From assembly GCA_963969345.1 (NCBI GenBank), contig OZ017767.1, positions 2,418,001-2,482,000 on the forward strand: a DNA stretch of 64,000 nucleotides, in the 5' to 3' direction. The stretch is from Turbatrix aceti (lineage: Eukaryota > Nematoda > Chromadorea > Rhabditida > Panagrolaimidae). The position numbers were made by a program, and so were the translations under genes. The notes beneath the pieces are model-generated. The model ran no database searches. It saw nothing but the letters and a program-made list of their open reading frames with translations, and was not told the origin of the DNA. Positions 23,625 through 35,241 of this stretch are shown here, in pieces (the stretch's first letter is position 1; every line of letters begins with the position of its first letter).

Positions 23625-23800
23625 TGCTGTTTTTTGAACACTAATGCATGCTCGGAATTACCTGGTAGCAGTAATATTGTTTGTTGGATTTAAAAAGATT
23701 AAGTAGCGAACATAAAATAATAATGTTACATTACCACTTTTTCTTTGACTCTGTGTCGTTTCTTGGGTGCAGCAGATAATTATTAAGAGTGCAAAGTATT
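23625..23800 (+). repeat. Diverged interspersed repeat, copy 1
   Basis: TTTTTTGAACAC, then ATGCATG, ACCTG, TAGCAG and AATATTGTTTGTTG, occur in the same order and spacing at 26810-26985. Both end with GGGTGCAG or GAGTGCAG, then GATAATTATT or GATGATTATT, then AGAGTGCA. The match is patchy but extends over about 170 bp. Confidence 0.7.
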
Positions 23801-23865
23801 AGCTAAAATGATTGACGGCGCCCTCTTCGTGCAATGTCGATACTCTTCACTATCTTCTAACTTTT

Positions 23866-24096
23866 GCGATAAGTAATAAATGTAAACGTATATGTAAATT
23901 AAAAAAAGGAGTACGGCAAGGCGATACGCTGAGCCCGCTAATCTTCATCCTAGTTCTCCATGGGAAAGAAGAAATCGCGACCAAAACGAATCGAGACATT
24001 TACACCTACGTGGACATCATTCGTGCCTCCTAACATCTGGTCTAATGATAACTAACCACTGAGTAATGGTGAAATAAATGAAATAAAAAATAAATG
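23866..24096 (+). mobile_element. Non-LTR retrotransposon (LINE) fragment: RT motif plus 3' end
   Basis: The + strand encodes KKGVRQGDTLSPLIFILVL, the conserved reverse-transcriptase motif of non-LTR elements (usual form GVRQGDPLSPLLF). The frame then jumps to a C-terminal remnant ending in a stop, so the middle is deleted. From about 23985 the sequence matches the reverse complement of the LINE tails at 27373-27481 and 60191-60262, ending in a TGAAATAAA-type tail. This ties the short copies to an RT-bearing family. It is dead. Confidence 0.88.
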
Positions 24097-24457
24097 TAAA
24101 TTAAATAAAAACGCAAATATTTTGAAGGCATCCGTTGCTGCAACGACATTTACTTCAGTTTTTTAAACTGAAATAACCGTAAATCGTTACACAAACGTGC
24201 TGCAGTTTTTGCAACATACTAAATATCTATAATATTTACTTGCGCCTAATCTTCTGTAATATTGTTTTTATGCACAGAAAAAAATGTTACGTGACCACTA
24301 CTCCAACTTTGGGTGGATATCAGTGATAATTTGTTCTTCTTTGAAAATTATTTATTTATTTTGTCTGCTGACTGTATTATTAAAGCAAAACCACCTCGTT
24401 ATTTCAACAGTTTCACCAAAACAAATGTTTCTCTAAACCCCGCAGTTTTTCAAAAAT

Positions 24458-24463
24458 TTTATT
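24458..24463 (-). promoter_or_regulatory. Possible poly(A) signal of enolase-phosphatase copy B
   Basis: TTTATT on the + strand, about 150 bases downstream of the copy B stop codon. Confidence 0.35.
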
Positions 24464-24615
24464 TAACATGCTAATACAGCGATAAAATAGTGAAAAGGAA
24501 CAACGTAAAAACAATACAGGCTATGTTATGGCAAATTGTAGGCTCAGTTGATATTTTTGAAGAATCTCAGAATTGGACCAGAAAGAGGGGAGGTCGAAGG
24601 ATCGGTGGATAACGT

Positions 24616-25554
24616 TTACTCGCAGACAAGGCTTTCGAGAGTCGTGATGGTCTTGAACTTGGTCAGGGTGTCCGGCTGGAGCGGTGCGTTGCCCGGTCGA
24701 ACGACAATCTCGACCTGCAGGCCAGCATCCGACGCAGGGTACGCCTCTTTTTCGACGTCGGTCAGGAAGAGGATGTCCTTCGGAGGAATGTTGATCGCCG
24801 CTGCTATCGCCTTGTATGAGTCCTTGCTCACCTTGGGACCGATGTGGGTGTCAAAGTAGCCTGAGAAGAGCTGTAAAAAAAAAAGTTTTTTTTTAAATTT
24901 TTTTATTTAGTTCAAAAAATAAAAAAACCCGCAATATATTGAAAACCAGTTAAGAAATGAAATATTAAAAAAAAAGTTTAAAACACCAACTCCCGTAATA
25001 TCGCCGTATTCCGTGTGACTAAAAAGCAGCTTTTGGGCCTGAACGCTGCCAGATGAGTAAACGTAGATCGGGATACCGCATCGCTTGAAATCTTCCAGCA
25101 CTACTTTTACTTCCGGATAAATGCTGAAATTCACATTTTGTGTTTAACAAAAAGTATAATATTTAACTCAAAAAGTATCGTAATCAACTTACTGTCCTTT
25201 GATGGCACCCGACTCGTAGGCCTTCTCCCACATGATTCCCTGGAGCTGTTTGAGAGCCGTCAGCTTCTTGTCCGCTCTGACCCAGGACTTGACATTTTCC
25301 ACGATAAACGGCCACTCGTCGGGCGTCGTCACGGCTTTGATACTGGGATCTACGGTTGCCTGGTCGTTGGAGAGCGCGATGAGGTCGATGAGCACTTCTG
25401 CGACCTCGGGATCATCGCGTCGTGTCTTGATAAAGTCATCGACGTTTTTGTTGACGTACGGGAAGAGAACGTCTTTGACAAAGGATATCGACGTCACCGT
25501 GCCTTCGATGTCCACGATTAAAGCCTTGCATGTTGGAACTTTGAAGCGGCCCAT
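24616..25554 (-). CDS. ENOPH1: Enolase-phosphatase E1, copy B (249 aa)
   Basis: A tandem paralogue of copy A with the same three-exon structure: 25193-25554, 24991-25123 and 24616-24870. Phases close, and intron 2 again uses a GTTGGT donor. It keeps the HAD motif I (DIEGTVT), YSSGS, the motif III Lys and FLTDV, so it should be active. It ends SLVCE-stop. Exon 1 differs from copy A at many residues (for example KNVDDFIKTRR against RNVKNFIQQQR), while exon 2 is identical in protein and exon 3 differs only at the very end. This mosaic pattern suggests gene conversion. Identification is firm; whether both copies are expressed is unknown. Confidence 0.95.
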
Positions 25555-26809
25555 TGCTGCAAGTGTGACTTTTACACTAACCCTTTATTCTACATGATTT
25601 TCTTTCTATTTTGTTTCTAATAAAACTTCGACACGCATAAAAAAAAAATCGTTTGCAGTTTTTAAAGTTTTCAAATCTTGAAGAAAATCAAATTTATCGA
25701 TGCACAATAAATAAAATCTAACAAGTGCAGTTTTTGAAACCAGAGCTCGACAGTTAAAATCAAAAAAAAAACAAATGAAGTTGGTCGATTTTTATACAGT
25801 TCTACAAACACTTCTAATTTAAAAAAAATTTAACGCTTTAACTTCCCTCCAGTTAACCAAATTACATACAAAAAACTGTACTTCACATTTTGTGATTAAA
25901 GACGAAGGGCATCATTATACCGCACACGAATGGCATGAAGACATGTGTTGTAATAAAATACACCTCAACGGTGTCTAATCACGGGCTGGTCGTCCCAGGA
26001 GAGGATTAACAGTCGCCGTGCCAATTATCAACAGGTAAAAGCATCAATTAACAAAATAACTACTTTTGAAGACGAAAAATTTGTCTTATGCTTGTTAGTG
26101 CGTTGGGTATAGAACAACGACAGCCATAAGCTTGTATTTCCGCTACCAATGGATTGATTGATTATTGTTTAGATAATTTGTAGCTATGCGTAATATACCG
26201 TCCCCCCTACAACCTATATTATCATAAAACAATTTTTTTAGAAAAATAATTTATCATTGAAAAAAATGACGAAACATTTTTTTTAATCCAGTCGGGTGTT
26301 CAATTTTATCACTTTTGACTAAATTTAGAAACCAATGTTAGAAATATGAACCAGTTATTTACTAATACAACAACTTGTTTGCTATTTGCCCTCAGCAGTT
26401 ATCTATTTCTTTTTTTTTTTTCATTTTAAAAAATTTGATCAATGTTTGGTCAAAATTTTTAGCACGTGCCGCAATTATCCAGTCCCTCACGTGACAGACA
26501 GTTTAGAGTATGTACTAGATCAAAAAGCCAATTTTTGCGACAGTTTTCTTTTTTACAGGTTCACAACAATGTGAAAAAAAATACTACGGCATACGCACGT
26601 TTTACTGTTGTAATCATCTAATTTAATGACACAGTTGATTGAAGTTAAAACGCAAAAAAATCAATAAAATTTGCCTAAATGTTGCAGATTATAAAATTTT
26701 AAATTTTTTTTCAACAAAAATTTGCAGATTATGCTTTAAAAACGCGTGGATCAAATATATACCACATAATAAATATTTACCATTCAATTATCCTACAACA
26801 CTCGTTGGT

Positions 26810-26985
26810 GAACAGTTTTTTGAACACGCATAAATGCATGCGCGTAAATCACCTGTTAGCAGGAATATTGTTTGTTGCACCCAAAATAGATAGAAAAAAG
26901 TATTTTACATCATCACTCCCTCCAATGTTTCCATTTTTCTTCTTGAGTGCAGGGGATGATTATTCAGAGTGCACGTATAAATACG
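26810..26985 (+). repeat. Diverged interspersed repeat, copy 2
   Basis: Matches 23625-23800 in a patchy but collinear way (TTTTTTGAACAC, AATATTGTTTGTTG, GAGTGCAG, GATGATTATT, AGAGTGCA). Confidence 0.7.
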
Positions 26986-27372
26986 TGAGCAGGCGAGTGC
27001 AAAACATATTTACTACCTTGGTAAATAGTTAAATAGATATAATAATTACTGTATTGCACTTTGTTTTTACGTAAGAACTACAAAGTATGTATTGAAAACA
27101 ACATGACTACATTCGGATCAAACTGCATTTCTATCATTCAGTTTTAAACTTTTTATTGAAAAAATCATAGATTTGTATCCAAAATCATGATGTAAATATA
27201 TTTAAGAATGTCTCACACACACAGTTATAATCCCCGCAAAAATTACACCCCCCCTCAGTCAAATTTTGCCAACAAAGACTGCCTTCCCCGCTTACTATGA
27301 TTTTTCACTCTTGCTCACATTTTTGACCGAGTTAGGATCATGCATAATCATGATGATGGTGATGATGTTTAT

Positions 27373-27481
27373 TATTATTATTATTATTATTATTTCACCA
27401 TTACTCAGTGGTTAGTTATCATTAGACCAGATGTTAGGAGGCACAAATGACGTCCACGTAGGCGTAAATGTCTCGATTCGT
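27373..27481 (-). mobile_element. 5'-truncated LINE insertion with 10-bp target-site duplication
   Basis: The - strand carries the 3' end shared with 23985-24080, ending in an ATT/AAT microsatellite tail (27373-27394 on the + strand). TGATGTTTAT occurs on both sides (27363-27372 and 27482-27491), which is the target-site duplication expected of target-primed reverse transcription. Only about 110 bp were inserted. Confidence 0.88.
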
Positions 27482-29685
27482 TGATGTTTATATAATACAT
27501 ATTTAATTGTAAAATGATCAGACAACAACATGTACGCGAGACTACATAACCGAAATTTGATGACAGTCGTTAATTTCATTCGGGTATGAAATTGATGCGA
27601 CAAAACCAATGGAACCAAGATGCAGGCATGCAGTTCTCAACCCGAAGTCAGGCAGGACAGGAAAGCGACCGTGGAGATCGCTTTCAAAGGCAATCGTCGA
27701 CTCAGACTACAAGACACGATTCGGTTGCAAGGTTTGATCACTTACAACAATTTTCATTGTTTTAGACGGATTAAAAAAAAACAATGAAAACGCCAGCAGT
27801 TTTTTTACACAATTGAGTTATGTACTTTTGCATACTCTTTTCCAACTAAAAATTTTTTTAAGAAATTCGTTTTTTTTTTATTTCCGTGCCGTTATTCAAC
27901 ACCATTTAAAAAAATTGCGTACAAAAATATTGAAAAACACGTGAAAAACGAGAATTGATTACCCAGTTTTTTTTTGAAATGCGATGCCGTAAGTTTGGAT
28001 CAAAACAGCCTAGAACACTTCGGGAAACGATTACCCCCCGTTTTTTACCGAGATAAAAAGTATTTTGTTTTTGATACTTTTATTGGAACATCACAAAATT
28101 TTGAACAGTTAGTTAGTCGTCTACAGAAAAATTTTCGAACCATTTGTTAGTATGTAACAAAAAAAGGAAAAAAACAGTTTGATCGCGTTTTGTGAAATCA
28201 TTCGAAACCGAAATTAGTATGAAACAGTTTAAAAAAAAATTTTACAACAAATAATGAATTAAAAGTACATTTCTTAAAATATGATTTACAACCTTTTTGA
28301 CAGTCAGAATATGACAAAGACCGGGGGAAAAGTAAGTAAGTGCAGGCCGCCAACAACGATGCGATGTCTCAAACAAACCGGTAGTAATCACACCCGTTGT
28401 ACGCAAAAAACGAACGCAGAACAATCAATTAGACAGGAAAAAGTATTTGCTTCTTCCTTCGCGACCGACCGCGAGTCTCGTTTGACAACGGCCAGACAGA
28501 CTTCAGACAAGCCAGCAGGAAAGTTTTTTATGCAAGGCGAGTAGGAATTCAATCAGGTAATCAGGGAACGTTTACGCTATCAGGAAGCTGTTCATGCAAT
28601 CTTGCTCCAGCTGAATAGTCGCGATGGGAACCCGAAGTAAACAGTGCTTGCAAGATATCGCATGCGCGTGCGCTTCGCTCACTCTTCGCCTTGCAAGTTG
28701 CATCACTTTGCTTTCGTACACACGTACGCCAGCCACGCAGCTAGTGCAGAGAGGCGAAGTGAGGGGAGGGGGCGACCTGTTTGTTCTCTGTCAAAAGAAA
28801 GGTGGGGGCAGGAAGGAAGACGCTTGGCAGGGTTCTTTGAGCGAACTTCTGCACGGCTAGAAATTACCGTTCAGGAACATCTTCTACGTCTGTTATCTTG
28901 TTCTTCTTTGAGATGGGGGTTCAATGAACATCTGATCAAAGTATGGGGATCCACGTTTTTTTGGTTCGTTTACTAACACAAAGATCAATCGAAAAACTGT
29001 TTCAAAAATGTATCATCATCGTTTTTCTCGAGAAAATGAAAGGAATCAATCAGTGATCAAATTGAAAAAAAAACTAGACAATTGAAAACTAAAAAGCAGC
29101 CAAGTTTAAAATTTTTTTTTAAATTCAAAAAAGCACAGTTTCAAAAAATGATTTTCAAACATTTGAATTTTTACATTAAAAAAACTTTTTTTAAAAACAT
29201 ATGTAACTTGTGGGTCAATGTATGACTCTTGAACATTTCTTGGTGAACAGTTTTTATTCAAAGATAATAGTCTATATGGCACCCGTCGAAAACACTCCAA
29301 ATTTTCACCCCCTCCCTTTCAAATTAATAAGTTTTACAAGAGGTACAAATTCGGCAGCATAAAGAGCAGAACAGCAGTGTATAGCTGCTGGCGTCCTAAA
29401 GAAGGCATGCATAGGGCGGAATTAGGCACGCATGCAAGCAAAATAACATGTCATAACGAAATTAGCAGCTTACTTCACTTTAATGAATTTTCGGACCTAA
29501 GGCAAGGCGTTGTAGTCTTGTTGGTGGATAGGTCGCGCATAAGTCTGTTTTCTTCTTCTTACTAAATATATTTTTTCGATAAATTTTAACACTTGTGATG
29601 TTCAGGTCGTCAGTTTTTTGATAACGTAATTTGGTACCGAACACTCAATTTTATCGGCCAAATAAGCTCAAAATTCGTTTCGAAA

Positions 29686-29973
29686 CAGTTTTTACAAAGA
29701 CAAAAGATCAAATTGCGGTGAAAGGTTTTGGGTTTTTGTTATCCTCCTCGATGAGTGATGGGAAAACAGAGCGTTATGAGGACAGCGATGGCGTAACCGT
29801 CCCAGCTGTTACACGGCTGAAATCTGGGAGCTGAGCCGAGCGCCTTTTTAGGTGCCGCTTGTCTCCGCTCTGCCCAGTCCGTCGTGGTGTGGATATCTGC
29901 CTCACCGGATCTCCGTTTGGTAAGAGTTTCCGGCTCATGACTGCTCTCCCGTCTCCGCGGTGGTAAAATGTTT
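29686..29973 (+). repeat. Segmental duplication block 1, copy A
   Basis: Near-identical to 34222-34509 and the same length. The shared sequence starts exactly at CAGTTTTTAC in both copies. The open frame on the - strand (ending ...ITHRGG) is shared but shows no known domain. Confidence 0.92.
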
Positions 29974-31031
29974 TTAAATATTAAAATATACATTTAGTCA
30001 TATTTGGGGAGCTAGTGAACGAGGAACTTCAGTTTTTTTGAAAATTTTGTATTTATTCGCATGAATTTATTGTTCTAATGTAAGTTAGATCATACAAAGT
30101 ACGATCAGTTACCTATTTATTTATGTACATACAAACTGTTTTGTGTGTTCAATCACTGATCCAATTAATTTTGGATCCGATTACGATGCGACGCCCCCTG
30201 CCCCACCTGTTTGCCAATTACGACAGTTGAACGGACTCGGAGTGCTTCTGTTTGCGTTCCCGGCATAATTGTAATTTATTTCGTCTTGGGAAAGAGCGGC
30301 TTTGTTTGCTCAGCGCTTTTTTGTCCGCGACGGGGCGTGGATGAGGAATGGCGGTGATCGAGGCCCCCATCCATGGCGCGTGTTCTTTTTCTCCTCCAGA
30401 CTCCCACACCTGCAATTACAGGTCAGTTTGTGTGAAAAGACAATCAAAACTGCCGCATTGCCACCTGCGCAGGGTGGAACACGCCAAACAGTGGTCTTCC
30501 GGCCAACAACCTGTGTCTTCCTCCCTTCACACCTGTGCTTCCGTTGAATTATTCACTGTTTTGATTTTATAAGGCGCGTAGCATCCCTCGCTAGTCCAAT
30601 TTAGGTGTATTGAAGTCCTGGGACATCTCCCAAAGCAATTTCCTACTACTGGTTTTGTCTCTGGACTTACAGTGTTCTTGCATTGGTTTGAAGAGTGGCC
30701 GTGTCATTATCTGGAAAGCCGACCTGTTTGCCGTCAATTATTATGATTCGCCGGGGCTGTGCCTTCCGGCGAAAAGCGGTTTCTTTTTCCGCCGCGTTGG
30801 CAGTCGACTGGCGAGACCTGTCGCTTCGCGCGGCCGCTGTCATGTATCACTGACATTCATCCAGGTGCACCTTGGTGGCATTTTTGGGCATGACTCGGCA
30901 CAGCGGGGGGCTTTGATGTTGATGAAGCTTGACTCGTGTGCACATTGACTTGTACAGCCCTCCGTTGTCGTGCTTTTAAATATTATTTATTTCAATCAAG
31001 AAAAATTAATGGACAGTTTTTTTTTTCATTT

Positions 31032-31054
31032 CGCTGTATTACCACAATACAGCG
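31032..31054 (+). repeat. Perfect 9-bp hairpin present only in copy A
   Basis: CGCTGTATT, ACCAC, AATACAGCG. In copy B (36121-36142) the right arm and following bases are missing and CAGTT stands in their place. Confidence 0.85.
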
Positions 31055-31422
31055 ATTCGAACTTATGTTTTAGTGAAATCTGTGAAATCAGTGACAAAAA
31101 TTCAAAGGTAGGCCAATTATTAGGATAGGCACGCAAGACGATACCCCACGCCGCCCTGCAATTTGAGCCTCCGTCGATCCCGTGATCTCGGTGACTGATC
31201 TCGGCCCTCGCGCGTGCCGTTGCGCAACGGAGTGCCCGAGTGTCGATCTGGTTGTCAGGCTGCCATTCCCCGATCCGCCCTGTTATTAATGAGGGACACG
31301 ACCTTTGCAAGGCGTCATGTTTTACCTGTTGTCGGCGCTGAGTCCGAAAAGTCACCTACAGTGTACAAATTGCTATGTCCTAGGTACTCACGCCGCGGAA
31401 GCCAGGATCGGCCCCTTTTTGA

Positions 31423-31495
31423 GCCTCTGTGGCGCAGTAGGCAGCGCGTAAGTCTCATAATCTTAAGGTCGTGAGTTCGATCCTCACCGGGGGCA
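31423..31495 (+). tRNA. tRNA-Met(CAT), elongator, copy A
   Basis: A 73-nt cloverleaf. Acceptor arms GCCTCTG/CGGGGGC pair with two G-U pairs; the D stem is GCGC/GCGC. The anticodon loop CTCATAA has CAT at positions 34-36. The anticodon stem has the usual T-T mismatch next to the loop. The T arm is GTGAG TTCGATC CTCAC, and the discriminator is A. A T-run just after the gene (CATCTTTTTG) fits a Pol III terminator. There is no intron. It closely resembles animal elongator tRNA-Met and should be functional. It is embedded in duplicated block 2. Confidence 0.96.
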
Positions 31496-32000
31496 ACATC
31501 TTTTTGGGTTGGTAACGTTTTTTGTCCCCCGAAATATACGACAGAGCTCACTAAACAGTTAAAAAAAATTGAATTAATTTTGAGGATTTTTCAAGAAATA
31601 AGTTTGAGCCTAAGTATTACAAAAACAGTTTTATTCATTTTATCATTGTGTACCGATGGACAGTTTAATTTTTTATACCAAATTCCGTGTAATTTCTCAG
31701 TTAACGATGTCCGCGCGTGTCATTTCTTTCCTGATACTGACTGAGAATGCTCACTCAACCGCGGATGTTTGCGTGCGCCGACCGGTATCACTGCCGGCGG
31801 GGGTGTGATCATCATCCATCACCGCTCGTGTCTCAAACGCGCGAATATCCATGTACAATTTTGCCGTTCAATACTCGATTCCGTGTTCGTTCGATACTCA
31901 TGTTTATGATATTTCGTTCATACTGTCATAAACCCGTATGCTGGATAATTTGTCGACTGTTTCGACTAACGGTCTCTTATGTTTTATTTATTATACCAAA

Positions 32001-32155
32001 ATGGCACTCCTCTCCCCGACGGTCATTTACTTGCCGTCGATCAGTTTTGAGTAGCAGATTTGTCATAATAGTCGTCGAAGCCTCGAGCAGGTGTTTGCAC
32101 CAGTTAATTATTTGTCTGCCGTGCTTTTTACTTTGTAAAGGTCGTTAACTTCGAG
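32001..32155 (+). repeat. Segmental duplication block 3, copy A
   Basis: Collinear with 37568-37795: GAGTAGCA, TTTGTCATAATAG, CCTCGAGCAGGTGT and CCAGTTAATTATTTGT are shared, with deletions in copy A relative to B. One deletion lies immediately 5' of CAGTT. Confidence 0.8.
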
Positions 32156-32455
32156 AGCGTCAGTGTCAACTACTGATTTTGTGATCGCTGATCTTATGTT
32201 AGGTCAAAACAGTTTTTTTGCAGCTGGAGTGCTTGCGCTTAATAAAATGTTATTTTTATTTTTTATGATAACTTTCAAAAAAGACTGCAGTTTTTTTTCA
32301 TCTTTTTATAATAGATTGGTAATTTAAAATTAGAGACACTGCGGAAACAGTTACTGTTTGGATACAACATTCTATTTATATTTTTAACATTAACAAAATC
32401 TGTTAGAAATTCAGTTTCAATTTGCTTATATTTATTCCTTCAATATTACAAATGC

Positions 32456-33060
32456 TCCAAAATGTGTTTCTAATTCCAACTACTTGTGGTCAGTTTCTCA
32501 ACAACGGTGTCATCATTCACCCTTGCAGGGGCCCTTGTCCTTTCTTCTGGCAATTTGTAGATCGTAAATCAGCCCCGCCAAGTCCGTGACGGTTGAGCTG
32601 CCGGGGATACAGATGGATACGGGATCGGTCCTCGCGCCGAGCTGTGGAGGGTAGGGTGCGCGACCCGTGCTGGCCCACGGCTGGCGGCCAACTCCATCCA
32701 TCACGCAGCGCCCTCCGTCATCCATCATAATCGCCATCATTGCTTCCTGTCATTTGGGTTGGAGTCACTCTCGCCGTACAATATGTACTGTCCTGGTACT
32801 GCACAAAATAGTGCCTTCTGTTGTTCGTTCAACTTTTTGTAATTAGGGGTCAGGTTGATTTTCACCGGGAGGGTCATTTGACAAGGATCACTGTGTGTGG
32901 TATTACTGTACAATTCTCGAGCCAAACATTCAGTTTAAATATTTTTTGTTATGGTTTTAATTATCTTATGACAAAACAAGATCCCAGTTAAATCCAAAAA
33001 ACCATTTCTTCAAAAAAAATTTTTTTCACCATCCCAAAAACTTGAGCGGGGTAATTTATA
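32456..33060 (+). repeat. Segmental duplication block 4, copy A
   Basis: Matches 40411-41000. A central GC-rich 200 bp (32560-32800) is almost identical between copies. The - strand frame beginning MMAIMMDDGG is open in both copies but diverges abruptly at its end and has no recognised domain. Confidence 0.9.
32841..32894 (+). repeat. About 50-bp degenerate repeat, unit 1 of 4
   Basis: AATTAGGGGTCAGGTTGA, then TCACCGGGAGGGTCATTTGAC. Related units lie at 40793-40846, 41086-41133 and 41276-41331. Confidence 0.75.
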
Positions 33061-34221
33061 CTCCGTGGGAGGTAGACGGCCTCCCCTCGCTGCAGGAGCT
33101 TCATCATTAACTTCTTCCCCGCCAGGTCCGCATTCTTTTCACATTCCCATGACTTGAGCATTTTTCAGACAGTTGGAAGGAATGCTTGGAGCACTTTTAC
33201 CTTTGTTGTTCTGCATTGGTCAACAGTGCAGCAGCCCACTGCTGCCGTGAGTCTCGGCATCAAACTTTCTCTTGGTTTGCGTACCATTAGTATGCAGAAT
33301 TCCACATATACCAGTTTTCTTGATTCTGTGTAATGTTTCTGCCGTGTTTGGCCAAGTCATTAGTGCACCGGTCAATTTGTTGCTTTCACCTTTCACTGTT
33401 GTAAACGGGTAAACAACGTGTATTGTGTGGTCGAATCACTCACAGTTATGAAAAAAGAGAAACTTGGTACATTTTGATTTGCCTCATAATTACCTGTGCT
33501 TTTGGCAGTTTATCTTTTTTGATTTTGTTTTAAACGTTAAAATAATTTTTTTATGTGACGTAAATGGTTTCTGTCACATTCTCTGATTTATAACATCTGA
33601 AGGCAGTTTTTTTTGTGTGTACATGATTTTCAAATCTGTGTGTTAAAATTTTTGAATTTGGCAAATTTTGACCGTACTTTACAGCGCCTTTGTATGCTTT
33701 GTTCAGCTTCAGTTAAAATAAATTAAAAAATTAATGCATCAATATAAATAAAATACATAAGATATTTTAGTCGCGTTCTCCACCAACAGTTTTTTAAATA
33801 ATCCCCCCAAAAAAACGTTGCTTTGCATTACAAAACTTTGGTATTTGGATGCATGAAGCTCTTTTCATCTTGTCAATGCATAAATTTTTTGTTATCGTTC
33901 ATGACGAACGTCGCTTGATTCACGAATCGAGGATGAGATGGGCCAGCAGCACCCAGGCAAGCAGCCGCAGTGTTGAACGGTGAGGTGAGGTGACTAACGC
34001 GGTGCTTTGGCGTGAGAAAGTTTTTGCATTCTTTGATTGATGTGCAAACATGGTGGATTGATCGCGAGAAAAACTGTTCTTGGCCTTTTATTTGATGTTA
34101 TCGTTTTAATTTTGTGTTTGAAATTTATGCAGTTAAAATTAAATTTCACTGTATTTTTTTATCTGTTTGGCACACTTTAGACCAAAAAATATTATTTTTA
34201 AGGATTCATGAAATACTTGTA
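33061..34221 (+). other. Spacer between duplication copies
   Basis: No gene was seen. A short stem, GGGAGG/CCTCCC, occurs near 33068-33088. Otherwise AT-rich. Confidence 0.45.
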
Positions 34222-34509
34222 CAGTTTTTACCACGACAAAGGATCAAATTACGGTGAACGGTTTTGGGTTTTTGTTATCCTCCTCGATGAGTGATGGGAA
34301 AACAGAGCGTTATGAGGACAGCGATGGCGTAACCGTCCCAGCTGTTACACGGCTGAAATCTGGGAGCTGAGCCGAGTGCCTTTTTAGGTGCCGCTTGTCC
34401 CCGCTCTGGCCAGTCCGTCGTGGTGTGGATATCTGCCTCACCGGATCTCCGTTTGGTAAGAGTTTCCGGCTCATGGCAGCTCTCCCGTCTCGTCGGTGGT
34501 AAAATGTTT
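34222..34509 (+). repeat. Segmental duplication block 1, copy B
   Basis: Near-identical to 29686-29973. After it, copy B has about 730 bp of DNA where copy A has about 180 bp. Confidence 0.92.
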
Positions 34510-35241
34510 AACGACAATTTACGGTGCCCCAGAGCAACGAGCAACGAGTAACGCGTTACCTTTCATCGGCAGTCCTTGCGTAATTGTTTCTTGCGTTAGA
34601 ACAAAACGGAAGCGATTTTTGTGCCTTTGCTCCTTAAATGGACCCAGCAGAGAAAAGAAAAACAAAAATGTCGTTGAAGGGGCATTGTGAATTTTGAATG
34701 CCTTTGAAATTGTTTTTAGGGATTTGGGGGCACTTGAGCGGTAATAATTCGTTAAAACATCCCGATATTCAGTCATTTTAGTAGTCTTTTTTTTTGTCAG
34801 CAGAAGCTGATCGCATTATCGGCAGTATTATTTCTGACAACCGACGAACACCTTCCTTCACGCGGGGACAGGACAAGACGTTTGTGTTTACCGGGCGAAC
34901 ATAAACATTGGCACAGGCCATGGCGGCCGCCACAGCGGTCGTCGTTGTCGGCGGGCTTTCTTCTTTCATGCATTGGGGCGCGTCGTTGCTTTGAATTCTC
35001 CGTGTTCGTCGCTTTTCACACCTTTGGCTGCTTCCTTTGGGCCGCTCACAGACTTGACATGAGCAATCCGACTGCTTATCACTTTTCATTTGGGGACACC
35101 TATGCCAGCCGTCTTTTTGAAAACCACTATCGCGTTCAGTTTCGGTTTCACGAGTGCCATTCGCGTCCAAGACATGCACACCCTTTGCCTACCCCTTCGC
35201 GGCCCGTCTTGACCCTTTAGAGACCGGTTTGTGTACCTAGC

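Larger units (their letters stand above)
23300..24457 (+). other. Spacer between the two enolase-phosphatase genes
   Basis: No gene was seen. It contains a LINE fragment (23866-24096) and a diverged repeat (23625-23800) that recurs at 26810-26985. It must also contain the promoter of copy A; no clear TATA box is visible. Confidence 0.5.
25560..29685 (+). other. Gene-poor AT-rich stretch
   Basis: No convincing coding exons. It contains the second copy of the diverged repeat (26810-26985), a LINE 3' end with target-site duplication (27363-27491) and a GC-richer block (about 28600-28900) whose open frames have no recognisable domain. Confidence 0.5.
30154..31853 (+). repeat. Segmental duplication block 2, copy A (contains tRNA-Met)
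   Basis: About 1.7 kb matching 35242-36923 with few substitutions and small indels. It includes the tRNA-Met gene at 31423-31495. Long frames such as 30610-30948 are open in both copies, but the differences between copies change amino acids (for example Leu/Ser twice, Pro/Leu, Arg/Gly), so I do not call them genes. Confidence 0.95.

Noticed and set aside
29739..29993. - strand frame ending ITHRGG, repeated at 34275-34544
   Set aside because: Shared because of the segmental duplication; the upstream parts diverge completely and no known protein is recognisable.
30610..30948. 112-codon frame conserved in both duplicated copies (also 35698-36036)
   Set aside because: Differences between the copies are mostly amino-acid changing and there is no domain or splice context; open frames survive simply because the duplicates are nearly identical.
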